A DNA stretch of 64,000 nucleotides from Larimichthys crocea (GCF_000972845.2 NC_040012.1:12460930-12524929), one strand, 5' to 3'; positions 1 through 12,800 are shown, counted from the stretch's first letter. Translations and numbers: made by a program. The notes: generated by a model from the letters alone, not told the origin.

Positions 1-444
1 GTTCTCAAATCCCTCTATTTATACATTAACCTGAACCTTACCTTCCCCTGCCAGTCTCAGGAAAACAGCAATAAAGGGAAGTGCCCAAAGGACATATAAT
101 GTAAGAACAAACATTGTATAAGTTAAAACATCTAACTAGCTGTGCCTAATTTTTATAACAGAGATATGATGTGCTCTTGGTCTAATGTCCATGTCTGTTA
201 TATATTCAGGAGAGTTAAATAATTATTATGACCTAATCTGTAATAATTTACTTGGACTGAGTCTGGGTTCATAAAAACATAAAGTAGCCAGTCCATGAAA
301 ATACTAATGACACTGTTACTGATTTGGTTACACTGATTTCCTGAGGCAGCTTATTGTAGTATTGAGTCTTGACTTCGGACCTGTGTGACTATAGCAAGTA
401 CTATAAAGGTGACTGGACCAGGGGCATATATACTGTATATATGC

Positions 445-525
445 ACACAGACATGCAAGAAGTAAATAGACACCTTCATTCAAATTTAAATTAAAGGTGT
501 CTATTTACTTCTTGCATGTCTGTGT
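445..525. repeat. Perfect 32-bp inverted repeat (hairpin)
   Basis: The left arm (445-476) and right arm (494-525) are exact reverse complements over 32 bases, separated by a 17-base AT-rich loop at 477-493. The left arm begins ACACAGACATGC. Just outside the left arm is a further AT-rich self-complementary run (CATATATACTGTATATATG, 425-443). The structure could be a foldback or MITE-type element, a cruciform-forming site, or the template of a hairpin RNA. I see no target-site duplication or transposase. Confidence 0.85.
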
Positions 526-1064
526 ATATTTAGTATTGTGTTGGACAGAGAACGGGCCCTTGAGAGCGATTCAGACTCTTCAGAAATACACCTCTGTTAA
601 AAGAAGAACTTATGTTAAATTAAAAATGCTGCCATTTGCTATATATGCCCTAAAAAAGGTGAACCCATCCCTGTCGTGGTTTTAATTTATTTTGGTATAA
701 GAAGTCTATAACAAAAATAATAATAAGCATGGGGAATCTTAAATAGTGTGCCTTTCTCAAGCACACTCAATAAACTTATTCTAAACAAAGTATTTAAAAA
801 AAACTATATATAAACTATTCTATTGAATTAAAACTTAGTGTTTTTATCATATACAGAGATGTAATGTTGTTTGCTGGGTAATGTATGTTGATGTTGTCAT
901 GTGACAACACAAGACTATCAGATTGTGTCTCTGAAAGGAAGGAAATGACCTATGTCTGTTACAATGTCAGTGATGCAGGTGCTGAAGGTGCTTGACTAAA
1001 ATGAAATGTGTAATAAAAAAAAAACACACTGAGGTCTACTGTTGTTAAAATTGAGTTGCATTTT

Positions 1065-1084
1065 TGTTGTTGTTGTTGTTGTTG
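1065..1084. repeat. (TTG)n microsatellite
   Basis: About six to seven tandem TTG units in noncoding DNA. Confidence 0.8.
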
Positions 1085-4000
1085 AACTACTACTAAAATC
1101 TTGAATATTCACTGTTCTATTAAAAGCCATTAAACAAGGCTGTGTAGAGAAGCTGATAGTAAGTTATTTTGGAAAAAAACTACACAGATCCATGGCTAAT
1201 GAGAGCTGATGATTAGTGCTGTGTGTCCTCTTTTAACAACTTGTGGATTCACCTACTAAAGGACAGGCAGACAATTCAATTATGTTTGATTTCAGGAGGG
1301 TAAAATGTGAGCATATCACGCAGTTGCAGGTTAGAAACATTGAACTTTTGGTCACATGGATAACAAGTAATTAAACGTTATCCACAAATGACATCAGTGG
1401 ATACCAAATTAAGGATATGGCTACAACTGAGGGCATAATAACAGACAAGGACTCAGAGAATTAAAATCAAAGAAAAGAAACACAGCAAAGGGACCGTAAT
1501 CTGCGATCAAAGGGCTCAGTACTTCAAATGAAGGAGCTAAAATATTAGCAAAGCATTTAATATTCTGTTTCTACATTTTAAATACCAAATAGCCAATTGC
1601 TGCATCCCTGAAGTTACTGAGCACATTTTAGATAACTGATAACATTAATGGCCAATTAATTAATGCCAATTAATCATGGAAATATATCAAACCACACAGA
1701 ATCTCCAATCAGGTTTTCTACAGAGCAGTCAATGGTCGTGGAATGGGGGTGAGTATCTTTGATGTTCCTTCATGGGCTGCAGCTTATTCCAGTGACATCA
1801 AAGCCCTTTCTGAAATGAGGGACAGAGGGACCTGATTTACCCCCACTACTCTACAATACAGCAGCTGCCCTCAGTTCACCGCAGAGTTTCACTCTCTTGC
1901 ATTCATATACCCAAAAGTTTAGGAAACTGGCGAGAAAGAGCTATTTTCATGTTATAAAAAACATTTTGCAACAAAGAGTCAGAGGTTAATGGATAAAGGA
2001 GAGCTTGCTGTGATATTGCTGCAGTAAAGTGCACATTATTCTCCCTATAGACCTTAAATTATCTTAAAATGTAGCACAGAAGTGCTCAGTGCCATGGCTC
2101 AACAATACTGTTATGTAGTATATTGACTTACATAGACCTACTTTTTGTTAAGCTGGAGGCCACTTTGGCTTCACATCCCTGTTAGATTATTCTTACAAGA
2201 ACCAGATAATTAAAGCTCCTATACAGGTCATGTGTTGGCTGCAAGGAGGAATGGTCACATGTGACAATGTGGTTATGTAAGTGCTGTGTTAGGCAGGACT
2301 GATCAGTGCTCCATTGCTTCTTTCATAAGTGAAGAATTGGCTAAGAAGGCTTAAAAGTGGTATTTTAAAGTAACTCTAATAATGTAAGTGGTGAACTGTG
2401 ATATGAGCAAAAGACAAATGTTTTTTCTTTTACTTTGAAGTGTATAGTATTTTTTCTTTAATGCCCAATCTCAAATGTATAAATTATGCCCTGAAACACT
2501 TAAAGTCGGACCTGGTCAGATACAATTCACCATTAGCTTTCACCCCAGTCCTGACCACAAAAATCATTCGTTGTTTCCCAGTTCACTCTTCCGGTCAACT
2601 CATGCGATTAGAGTTATTGGAGAGTCACTATAAAACCTCTAACACTGGATTTTTGTGTGAAACTTTGACACATTCAGCATAAAGTCCCAGGATTAGTGCT
2701 GGTTGAAGTAAACTTTTCTGTGGTCGACAACATACCTGACACTTGTCACCCAAGGCTGCTACGAATTTGCCAATCCATTCACTCACATCTGATGAATATA
2801 CTGACTCATAATATCGCTGCCATGAAACCTTAGTAAATGACATTGTTTCTGCTACACTCATAAGAATATTCTTTAAAATCAAATGGCATTTTACATACTT
2901 TAATGTTTTGAATTCTGGTTTGAACCGGTTTCCATAGATGTGGTGCAGGTTTTAGGCTAAACGATCTTACAACTTCCGACCGAACAGCCTGTCACTACAA
3001 ATCGGTTGTTCCAGTTTTCCCTGTATCTCTCTGTCTCTTCCCATCTGTCATTCTCTCTCTGCATTATTATCTGTTTTACTCTCTCATAGTTATACTAAGA
3101 CACAGTAAAACATTTCCTTAACACAATCTAAAAGAGAATGAATTAAATGTTAAACGTGCATGCCTTTGCTTTTTCTATTTTTTTTATTTACTGTAGGGAA
3201 ACGTGATGTTACGCAATTCTAATCTGTGAGGAGAGTGATTCCTTGCAAATCTTTTATGCAGCTCTTGGCTCATCTTCAACATTAAGCTGAGTCTTTCTCC
3301 TGACAGGCAGCAGAGTAATGTGGCATGATTATGTAAAGTGATGTGATTCATTTAGAAAATAAACTGAACCAGGACAGAGGGCGAGAGACAGACAAATGTC
3401 AAACTGAGATACAAATGTATCCACTTGTTTTTATACCAACAGCCGTGCACGGTGCCAACTTTCTGTCTTGACATTAGTAGTCACTGTGAATATAATTTTG
3501 CTCTGAAGCCACTGAAGCCAACAGAAATGTTCATAGAGTACTGTCATAGACTGTGGTAAGATGCTTGTGAATACACTTCCAGAAAACTGTAAACGGATGA
3601 CTGCTCGCTTTTCATCTCTGTCATAAATCACTTCTGTCTGTCTTTTCCTCTTCTCTTCCTGTCTGCCTTGGCCTGTCTCAATATGTTTTGTGTACTGCTG
3701 GATGCATAGACAGTTATGAAGGGGTAAGGTAAATGCAGTAACAGAAGATATTGGGTGGTATGATATGTACCCGCCTGTAAAAAAAAAAAAGTCTCTTGAT
3801 TCCTAATAATAAGTAAATACTACAATGTGGTTTGATAGTTTCACTTATTTCTAATGGAAATCAAACAGTGTCAGCATTTTTGTCAGGTGGCATTGTTATA
3901 AAGAGCATCTCTCTCTTATTATCTAGTTTAAAATAGGTAAAACTATTCCTCTTTTATATTTTAATAGAACCTGATGATTGGCACAAAAGTGTGCATGTAA

Positions 4001-4124
4001 AAACAAATGTAGTGATGAAGTACTATTAAAACTACATTTGACATTGTATGTTACCGATCATCATTGTTGCTTTATATATATTTATTTGCACAGCTATTCC
4101 TCACCTATAATTCAGTGTGGAGAG

Positions 4125-4335
4125 ATGGTGGAGTTATGGGCGGCCACGAAGCGGGAGCTACCCTGGGAGCAGTTAGAGGTTCAGTGCATTGCTCAAGGGC
4201 AACTCGGTAGTGCCCAGGAGGTGAACTGGCACCTCTCCAGCTACCAGCCCTACCTCCATACTATGGTCCATGCTGGACTTGAACCGCCCTCCAATTCCCA
4301 AGCCAAATCCCTACAGACTGAGCTACAGACTAAAC
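4125..4335 (-). mobile_element. tRNA-derived SINE, minus strand
   Basis: On the minus strand a tRNA-like head is visible. A box A-like TAGCTCAGTCTGTAGGG lies at 4325-4309 and a box B-like GGTTCAAGTCC at 4285-4275. A body typical of a common teleost SINE follows, with phrases such as GGTAGCTGGAGAGGTGCCAG and CTCCTGGGCACTACC. The ends are approximate because no clear target-site duplication was found. The open frame across 3978-4370 on the plus strand is a by-product of this element and is not a gene. Confidence 0.75.
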
Positions 4336-4797
4336 ATAAAACAATGAATACTATTGTATTTATGTTGTGAGCTGCTACAAAAGTTCCCTAATGCACACAA
4401 AATACTGGGATTGTTGCAGTACCAAATGAATTTCAGACACACTGCACCTATCCCACGTTACAATGCCTCCACCTAGTGGTATAATTTAGTAATTGGGCCA
4501 CAAATGACCTCATAACACATTAAACAAATGGCAGACAGGGTATCAGGTGAGTCTGTCTTCACAAAACTGAATGCGTGTCAACAACAATGCCTTACATGCT
4601 TTAAAGAATATATCAGGAATGTTATTATAAGAACTGTAATGATACTAAAGTTGTGCCTCTGCACGTTTGTGCGTAATGACGCAATGTGTACGCCTCCCAA
4701 AGAGAAGAGTCGCACGTAGCTTCCATGTTTCTCTGTCAGACGCTTTCCTATGGCTGCGAGTCTGCACAGCTGAAAATATAATGTCCATAACGTCACA

Positions 4798-6157
4798 ATG
4801 AGCACGATATTAACGGAGCATGGTAAGTGTTTAACACTCAACTAAACCCACCTGCATTCAGTTTGCCCTGGCAGCAGGTAAGAAGATGACGTAAGGGTAA
4901 CTTTAAGGAAGCTGCGCAATATTGTAAGCGCTGCATTAAATGTGTTTTTTTCCCCCACTGAAAATAGTTGTTTTCTCCACACCTTCAGGTTTCCTCCCCC
5001 TTTCCTCTCTCCGTCTTATCGTCCCTCCTCTGCAGCTTGTGTCCGCTGCTCTGTGGGAGATAGTGAGGCAGGGAGCTGTCATGTACTACGGTCTGCTGGA
5101 GGAGTTCGTCTGCACGGTGCTGGAAAAAGTCCCTGAACTGCTCACCTACACGGAGAGGGTCCAGCTAGTGATGGGTTTACGTGCAAAGGTGAGAATAAGA
5201 TACTACATGTCTTAATAATGCTGCAAACTATATACCACAAATATCTGTGGTGGAATGTAACTAAGTACATTTACTCAAGTACCGTACTTGAGGTACTTGA
5301 ACTATATCACACCACAAGTTCAGGTAGAATAATAAATTGATTAATCCATTGACACACATTTTATTTGCAATCGTCAATAATGTTATCAGTAATAATAATA
5401 ATTTGATAATACTTATTTGTTCCGGCTTTACAAATGTGATGATTTACTATTTTATACAACATAGTTCAATATTAGCTCCACTGCAACCAACTCCAACAGT
5501 AAAATCCCGTTTTTGTATTTATAATAAGATAATAACATATATTACAGGACATCTTTTACTTGTAATAGTTGTACAGTTTTATGATTGTAATATGCACATG
5601 TCTAATATCAAGTAACATTTTCAGTGCAGGACCTTTTATTTGTAACATGTTTCTGCTGTGTGGCGTTAAGTCTTCTGCTTAAGTAAAAGATGTGAATACT
5701 TTTTAATACACTTCTCCGCAGTGGTGGAATGTAACTTAATACAGTTATTCAAGTACTTGTGCAACTTTGACATACTTTACTTAAGTATTTTCCTGCTATT
5801 TTATACTTCTACACCACTACATTTAAAAGTAAAGTATTGCACTTTTTACTCCGTGAAATGTATTTGACAGCTACACTTACTGCAGAAAATAACACAAATA
5901 ATTATTTTTTTAAATAAAATATAGTGAAAATGGTGATAAAGTAGTTAAAATTAGCTCCACTTCCACCAATTCTAACAGTAAAATATATAATTATAATCAA
6001 TTAATACTATATATAATGTTTCAGATAGAAAAGATAATACATTTTAAGAATAAATACTAGACCATTTAATTCTATGTTTTGTATTTGTATTTCATGTTGA
6101 GCACCCAACACCTGAACACACTGTGCCCAGTCTTATGCCACACACCTCCCACATGTG

Positions 6158-6191
<34 letters not shown>

Positions 6192-9100
6192 AAATAGTTC
6201 TCTTGATGTGCCAACAGGTGGTGCTAGAGTTGTGCCGCAACGATGATTTCGCCAACCCACAGGCCATGGAGCCTCATCTGAGCAGAATAAACACCTACAT
6301 CACAAACCAGGATAAAGATGTAGGTGCTCTTGTTAACCCTCCATCACTCTTTGTGCCATCCGTATTTATTTATGGACTGTTTATTTGTTTTTTTTAAGAC
6401 TTCCAGTTCTGAAGTAAAAGCATCAGTGACAAATTCCTGAAGCTATTCAACTCACTGGATGATCAATGCCAGAGGGATATTTTTATCAGGTGAGTTGGTT
6501 GGAATATTATATTAATATTATATTATATTATTTAATATTATATTATATTTATTATATTATATTATATTATATAAAAATATTTTTCTATGAAATGTTATCT
6601 TTTCTCTTTATCTTTTAGAAAATCTTCCCAACAGTATTTGGCCCTAAATATGACTCAGCTCTACAGGCTCTAATGAGGACATTCCTCTTCAATCTGCAGA
6701 AGCTGCTTCCTGTTCCGAACCTTGAACAAGTAGGTACATTGCAAATAATAATCCTGGGACAAATGAAGAAAACTATAACTAGATAATTAAAATGACCTGT
6801 TTCATGAAGTTTATCTGCATCTGTTACAGATTTAGGTTGTTAGAAGATTGGAATTTTATACTTGATATCGTTTTCTAAATAGAAAATTTGCTGGAGTTGT
6901 TTTATATTGGATATGAGTTATCCAGTGGACTTTTTTTTTTGCTTTCATTAACTTACGTAACCATATCTATATATATTTGTAGTTACTGGAAGAGAAGGAA
7001 CAAACAAACAAAAGAAAAACGTTAACTGATGTCAAAAACATATTTCCTGAAATGTAAGGGTGGGGTTTGAACATAGTGACATCTGAAATTGATTTCATCT
7101 GTTGTGTTTCATTTCCAGACTTCCCTATGGCTCAGTCTCTCCCCTTCTATCTTAAAAGAGTGTGTAGACTTCATGAATCAACCTGAGCCGCTGAATACAC
7201 TCATTGAGCTTCACAAACATGACGGGCAAAAAGTTCCACAAGGTAGTCCTTCAAGGATGTTTCACACATTTCCTGATTGGCTTTTGTATTATTACATTTT
7301 CTTTGGAATATTTATTGAAAATAATTTGTTTTGTTTGTGTGTGTTTTTCTAGCTTTGTCTTTCACTGGTGATGATTGCATCCTGTCCAGTCTGTCGTATC
7401 ACCTCCTAAATGTGGATAATGATGAAGGAGACACACTTGTCAAATCAGAATGTGTCTCACAAGAGTGTCAGGGAAGTAACTTACTTGACAGTGAGTTGAA
7501 AAAGATCAAAGAAGAAAACCTTAAGAGGATGCATTCACAAATGATGAGGAACGTAGACAGAAATGGACAGCAGCATGTTGATGGTCTGACTGAAGACCAG
7601 GGAGCCTCTGTTGAAGTAATACTTCAACCTTTTGATGAAAGTTGGTCTGATGATGATGATGACGATGATGACATGGACAGAAAATCGTTTCACCATTTGA
7701 AAACTAGCAGCAGGACATCCTCAAAAACCTTCCGGTGTCTTGTTTGTGGCCAAGATTTTTGTTCTCTTAACAAACTAAAGAAGCACAAGGCTACTCATAG
7801 TCGTCGCTCTACAAACAAAGTGAGTCAGTCAGATTCTGAGAGCCAAAGCAGCTTTTTTGAAAAAATAAATTTGCATCCTAAACCAAAGACTTGCATTGAG
7901 AATAATGCTTCTCAAAGTAAGGCTGAGCTTCCAACACTGGCAAGTGCCACAACACTTAACCAACCAAATCCGAATAGTCTTACGAACTTTGAGCAGTCTA
8001 AAGATGATTGCAGTCTTGTTTGTCATGCTTGTGGCAAGGTTTTCACTTACCCAAAGAACTTTAACAAACACCAGAGGAATTGTGGGGTTGGTAGTAAACG
8101 ACAAGAAGAGACAGACCCACAGTGTTCCACAAGCTTAGCTCCTCACTCCAAACCAAACCCTGATGATAAGACCAAAGAGTCTCTCCCCAGTGAAACGGAA
8201 ACTGGGCCTTCAAATGTTTTACCCCAGGAATCAATATCTTCGGACTCACCTCAAGAGCAGATGTGTAAAAGAAGCAGTCGTGTCAAACAATGCTCTGTAT
8301 GTGGGAAAATATTCACCTGTTCTACTGGCTTAATGAGGCACATGAGATGCCACACTGAACAGAGTCCTTACCTTTGTTCTCACTGTGGGAAAGGCTTTGA
8401 TAACGATGAAGACTGCAAGAAACACGAGGAAGGTAAATGCAGAGTTTTAAGCGAGCGTTCGCAAGACAATTCCACGAACAATGCAACGAAAAAGAATCAG
8501 AAGACTATAGTTGTTTCAAGCGGTACGTTTCATGTCCCAGTAAACACAGATGCACCCACCAACTCACAGACTATGGAGCCATGTAAATTACCTTTGACAT
8601 GCCAGGAATGTGGCCAGGGTTTTACTTACTACAAGAGTTTTGAGAAGCACCAGAGCAGATGTTCTAAAAGACCTCCTCGAAAGAAAACTCGAACAAGAAT
8701 AAACAAGAACCATTTTGTTATCAATGCATGTCATTTCAAAGCAGCTGACGACACCAACAGGAGCTGCACCGAGACAAATTCTGAAACTACAAAAACTCCA
8801 ACGCCTGCAGACCATGCATATGAATCCCAGGGTAAATCTCGCACCATGAAGTGCACCATGTGTGAGAAGAACTTTTCAGAAATTATCCTCATGAAAAGAC
8901 ATTATTCCAAGTCGCATAAAGTTAGAGGCTCATACCCGTGTCCTTTGTGCATGAGAACTTTTGTGAGGTTGTGCGAATTGGTTCGACATCAGCAAAACAA
9001 AAAACTGTACCAGTGCGCTGCCTGCAAGAAATGTTACACCAAGCCAGGACTACTAAATGATCATGAAAAAGTACATACTGCGAGTGTAACACCACACATT

Positions 9101-9673
9101 TGTGAAATGTGCGGGAGAAGCTTCAGATATCTCACTCATCTGAGTCTGCATCAGAGGAGGCATAAAGACCTGCAGCCCAGTGTTTGTTCCTACTGTGGGA
9201 AACAGTTCAGTACAAAAGACTACCTGAGAGCGCATATGGTGAGGCACACAGGTGGTTACCCGTGCCCAGTGTGCGGAAAGAAATTCTATCAAAAAACATA
9301 CCTTAAATGGCATCTGTATAAACACACAGGGCAAGTGCCGTACCTCTGCGACACCTGTGGGAAAGGCTGGCCGAGTGCAGCTCAGCTCAGGCTTCACATG
9401 GTTCAACATACAGAGGAAAGGCCGTTCAAATGTGAAGACTGCGACGCCTGTTACAAGAGGGGATCCCACTTGATGGCTCACCGCAGAGCCAAACATCTGG
9501 GGTTGCGGCCATTCGTATGCGAGGTTTGCAGCAAAGCCTTTAGATTAAACAATGAGCTGAGAAAACACATGATGGTTCACACAGGGGAGCGACCGTTCAC
9601 GTGTCCAAGGTGTGGCAAAACGTTCACGAGAAAATCTCGCCTTAGGGAACACAGAGAAAAGACGTGTCTGTAA
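4798..9673 (+). CDS. C2H2 zinc-finger protein with TIN2-like N-terminal domain
   Basis: Probable nuclear DNA-binding protein. Exons read by phase: 4798-4822 (ATG), 4989-5188, 6218-6319, (6399-6489, damaged), 6619-6729, 7119-7242 and 7353-9673 (TAA 9671-9673). Omitting the damaged exon leaves an open frame of 960 codons. Residues 1 to about 187 resemble the N-terminal, TRF-homology-like domain of TIN2 (TINF2), for example WEIVR and MGLRAK joined to VVLELC. In teleosts this domain is known, as I recall, at the front of many zinc-finger proteins. An eight-Asp run lies at about 287-294. About 15 zinc fingers follow from about residue 314 to the end. Several end in Cys (C2HC), one (CPLC...HQQNKK) lacks its last ligand, and TGERP-type linkers occur only near the C-terminus. 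The start rests on the small first exon splicing in phase into GFLPLSSLRL. Alternative: a decaying copy. The exact orthologue was not identified. Confidence 0.85.
5246..5725 (+). mobile_element. Nonautonomous foldback-type repeat, copy 1
   Basis: This copy begins GTGGTGGAATGTAACTAAGT and ends AAGTAAAAGATGTGAATACT followed by a degenerate terminal CTTCTCCGCAGTGG. It matches a very common teleost interspersed repeat, rich in AAGTAC motifs, that starts CAGTGGTGGAA and ends with the inverse. It lies in intron 2 of the zinc-finger gene. No transposase is encoded and the family name is not certain to me. Confidence 0.65.
5719..6060 (+). mobile_element. Nonautonomous foldback-type repeat, copy 2 (adjacent)
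   Basis: A second copy starts AGTGGTGGAATGTAACTTAA directly at the end of copy 1. It continues with ACTTAAGTATTTTCCTGC, then ACTTCTACACCACTACATTT, and an internal TTAGCTCCACTTCCACC that also occurs in copy 1 (TTAGCTCCACTGCAACC, 5473-5489). The 3' end is eroded, so the end coordinate is approximate. Confidence 0.6.
6158..6190. repeat. (ATT)n microsatellite
   Basis: About eleven ATT/TTA units, located just upstream of the exon 3 acceptor (6217) of the zinc-finger gene. Confidence 0.85.
6399..6489 (+). pseudogene. Frame-broken exon 4 of the zinc-finger gene
   Basis: A good acceptor (poly-T then AAG, ending 6398) and donor (GTGAGT at 6490) bound 91 bases. In phase with exon 3 it reads TSSSEVKASVTN and then hits TGA at 6438-6440. 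One base later the reading continues as KFLKLFNSLDDQCQRDIF, so one base appears lost near 6431-6435 beside an AAATTCC run. A second base appears missing near the TTTTT run at 6480-6484, because exon 5 needs phase 0. The intact exon would be 93 bases, so skipping it keeps frame between exon 3 (ends phase 0) and exon 5 (starts phase 0). Both losses touch homopolymers, so an assembly error is as likely as real decay. Confidence 0.7.
6508..6575. repeat. TATTA-type AT-rich simple repeat
   Basis: Irregular tandem ATATTATATT units in the intron after the damaged exon 4. Confidence 0.75.
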
Positions 9674-9807
9674 CTTCAGGCAAAACTCTTCACGATTCAC
9701 GTGCCATGTTACATTCTAACACTACAGTTCATACCATATAGGTACCATAAGTTCTGCAATGACTACAATATTTTGTCTGATATTGTGAATGATCCTCATT
9801 CACTGGG

Positions 9808-9813
9808 AATAAA
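9808..9813 (+). terminator. Candidate polyadenylation signal (AATAAA) of the zinc-finger gene
   Basis: A canonical AATAAA lies about 135 bases after the TAA stop codon, in the same orientation as the gene. This would give a short 3' UTR. Confidence 0.6.
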
Positions 9814-12800
9814 AATGGCCTTGCTGCACAAAATGTGTCAAATCAAAGTCTTTCTCTCTAAAATGTGCTGATGTCTACCAGGTTTCCCCAAGGAATACAA
9901 GAAGCTCTAGGCTGTCTGATAGAAGTAGGAGGAGGCACACTCACAATTTGAATAATTCTGGGCGAATCCAGCCTAACAGAAATAGCACAGAAAGAGATTG
10001 TTAAAACAACTGGTAAAGCACTCACAGGGAATGCTGTAAGATCTGTTGAATGCTTAAATAAACCCAGAAGACACATAATGAATGTTTTTTCTTGATAAAT
10101 GTTTGAATAGGGACTTTCTTTTGCATAGCTTACATGGGAGTGTAGCTGAAATGATTTGTCAACAGAAAAAAATATTGGGCAACTGAACCATTTATGTCAT
10201 TTTTCAAGCCAAATGACCATACATTGTGGGTTTAGCTTCTTAAATGTGAGGATTTGCTGCTCTTCGTTGTTTAGTATCATTATTAATTAGAAGTTTTTTG
10301 GGTGTGGACTGTTGGTCAGACAAAACAAACACTCTAAAGGTGTCAAGTTTGGCAAATTTTTCATAATTTATTATGTTTATAGACCACGCTATCAACCAAT
10401 TCATTGAGAAAAGAGATTATTCGCTCATCATTAGTTACATCCCTACATGGGTGTGAAAGAGAGCCAGAGCCAAAAACGTACCAGTGTCGCAAATAATTTG
10501 ATTCAAGAGATTAAAGTCAAGAAATATGCAAATGCTTAATATTTTCCCATTGACATTCCCAAAGCAGCTATAAGCTAAATCAAAGCTATAGCTCCTTTAT
10601 GTAGGTAAACCACAATGTAAAACTATGAGGTAAATGTCCTGTATTCAAGCTCTTACAGAAGTTAAAGTGCAGAAGTATTACAAGCTAAATTCACTTTTCT
10701 GAAGTGTCCCAGCACTCCACATGTAGAATGGCTTCATTCATGCTATATTGTATTGTAGTTATAGGATCATATTCACATGATGAAATCATCAGAAGCATTT
10801 GCAATTTTTTGATCATGTGCAATGTCTATAAAAAAAGATTTTCCCGCAGCTGTGTATCAACATTTCTTGTGTGGCGTTAACAAAATAAGTGGTTCATCAA
10901 TTCTTAAAACATCAGTAATTAGTTCCCTGTTACTCAACTAATCGATTATCCAATAAATCGTCTCAGCACTAGTGTATGTACAGACATTTAACCATGTGTA
11001 GTAACCTGCTGCTGCAGAAAAAGCATCGGTCCACCAGGGAGCACTCGTACTCCAGGGACTGCCTGAATTTCATCAGCCAGAGTCAAACAGCATTATATGT
11101 ACAGAATATGTAAGTTGATTGATTTCTTAGTTTCTTAATGCAACACATTTGTTCAACTGTCAGAATACTGACTTTTAAACTACAGCAGCTGATATTGTTA
11201 TGTCTGACTGTAATCGTCTTTATGTTTGAAAGGATAAAGAAACAACTGATGTTCAATCATTCATTAGATCTGTTGTCTCGAGCATCAGACCTATTTTATA
11301 TACTAAGCTTCATCTCTGCAGAGGAACACGGCAGAAACGGTTTGGGATTTTCCACTTTGTCTTCTAATCAAGAAACAGTGTTGAATGCGAGGTGATAGAG
11401 AGTGGCATACAGCAGCTCTTTGGGGGGGAAATTAACATTTCTTTAATAACCGCACAGTAGGGATGCAAGGACATTGCTGTTAGTCCTGTTTAATGAAAGG
11501 TGCAATAAGGCAAAAGGAAACACTGTATAGTTCTGTATTTCAAGTCTTTTGAAAAGGCTATGGACAGCCACAAAAACCACAAAAGCAAATTTTGAAGTAA
11601 TTTGGTTATATGGAAGTTCATCTAACCATATTCTCACTAAATCACTCCACTTGACAGCAATCGAAAGAGAAGAAATGCCACAAAATAAAGCAAGTGGGCT
11701 CTGAAACACTTTACTGGTAGGCAGACTGTGCCACTCCTCTGGGATGTTCTGGCTGTCTCCGTCTGCAGAAATGCTGATTTTTCCCTGACTGAAACCTCCA
11801 TCTGTCCTCACTCTTGACGAACAGCACAGTATGGAGTGGACTATCAACTAAAGAGCTTAGGTCCCCTCTGGCCTCTTCTGGTTCTGCTGAAGTTAAGACT
11901 GATATCTCCTGGTCTCAGGCACAGGTAGCTCAGCGTTATATAACATGCCACATCAAAGAGTTTTCCAACTTATTTATGAGCCATGACTGCTGTCATAATT
12001 GCAGGTATTACTACAGCAATGTCTCTTGATGTGACCTTTCACATAGTTAAGCCTCTATGAGAAAATTAAAACTGTCTGGGTAGGGTAACTTTAACACTCT
12101 GGTGGCCTTGGGGTTAAAGTGCCAGCCATGCACCTATGCATGGCTTTGCACAAATGTGTCTAATATGTATGTGTTTTTAATTAAAATGATTCTGATTGGA
12201 TATGTTTTATGCTATCAAAACCCAGTCTTTAATTAACTTTCCAGAGAGCAGATACTAATGAAAAAATAATTAGAGTGTATATAGCAGCTACTGTTACCTT
12301 GGTGACTGAATTTCATGTACAGTAATATACGCTGTATACAGGTAATATAGTGAAAGCTTATTAGTTGAGATCCAACAACCCAACCCCCACTGCGGTTAAG
12401 GTTTTCTATGCATGAGTTACAAAACATATTGGTTCACATTCATGAATTGTCACATATATTCTGTGGATCATCTGTTAAACATCTATAGACAGTAAAACAG
12501 AATGTTTTAAACTATTGGAAGTTGGACAAATAAAGTGTTACCATGTTTTCCTTATTTGTAATTTTATTCTATATTTCTATATGGGCCAAAGGTTATCTGC
12601 AAGCCTTAGAGCTCAGTCCTGATTTATTGCTTAGATTTGATTTATTTGTTTGGCTGTTCGCATAATTTTTAAAATGTGGCTAAAATCAGATTGCAGTGTG
12701 AACTAGTCACAGTGCTGGACTGAGCCGCATGCACAAAAGAACAATAAAGAACACACTGTGTACTGAAATAAATATGAAGGTCACTACACTACAGTTTCAT

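Larger units (their letters stand above)
1..4640. other. Gene-free, AT-rich stretch
   Basis: No ORF here has both family resemblance and plausible splice sites. The stretch holds a perfect inverted repeat at 445-525, a short TTG repeat near 1065-1084 and a tRNA-derived SINE at about 4125-4335. The rest is low-complexity or unremarkable noncoding sequence. Distal exons of phactr1 (minus strand) could lie further left, outside the window. Confidence 0.6.

Noticed and set aside
2628..2882. 84-codon minus-strand open frame
   Set aside because: No recognisable domain, no supporting splice sites, and its composition is not distinct from neighbouring noncoding DNA.
3978..4370. 130-codon open frame on the plus strand
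   Set aside because: Most of it is the reverse complement of a tRNA-derived SINE; there is no protein family resemblance.
9053..9496. 147-codon open frame on the minus strand
   Set aside because: It is antisense to the zinc-finger array; conserved Cys/His codons produce it.
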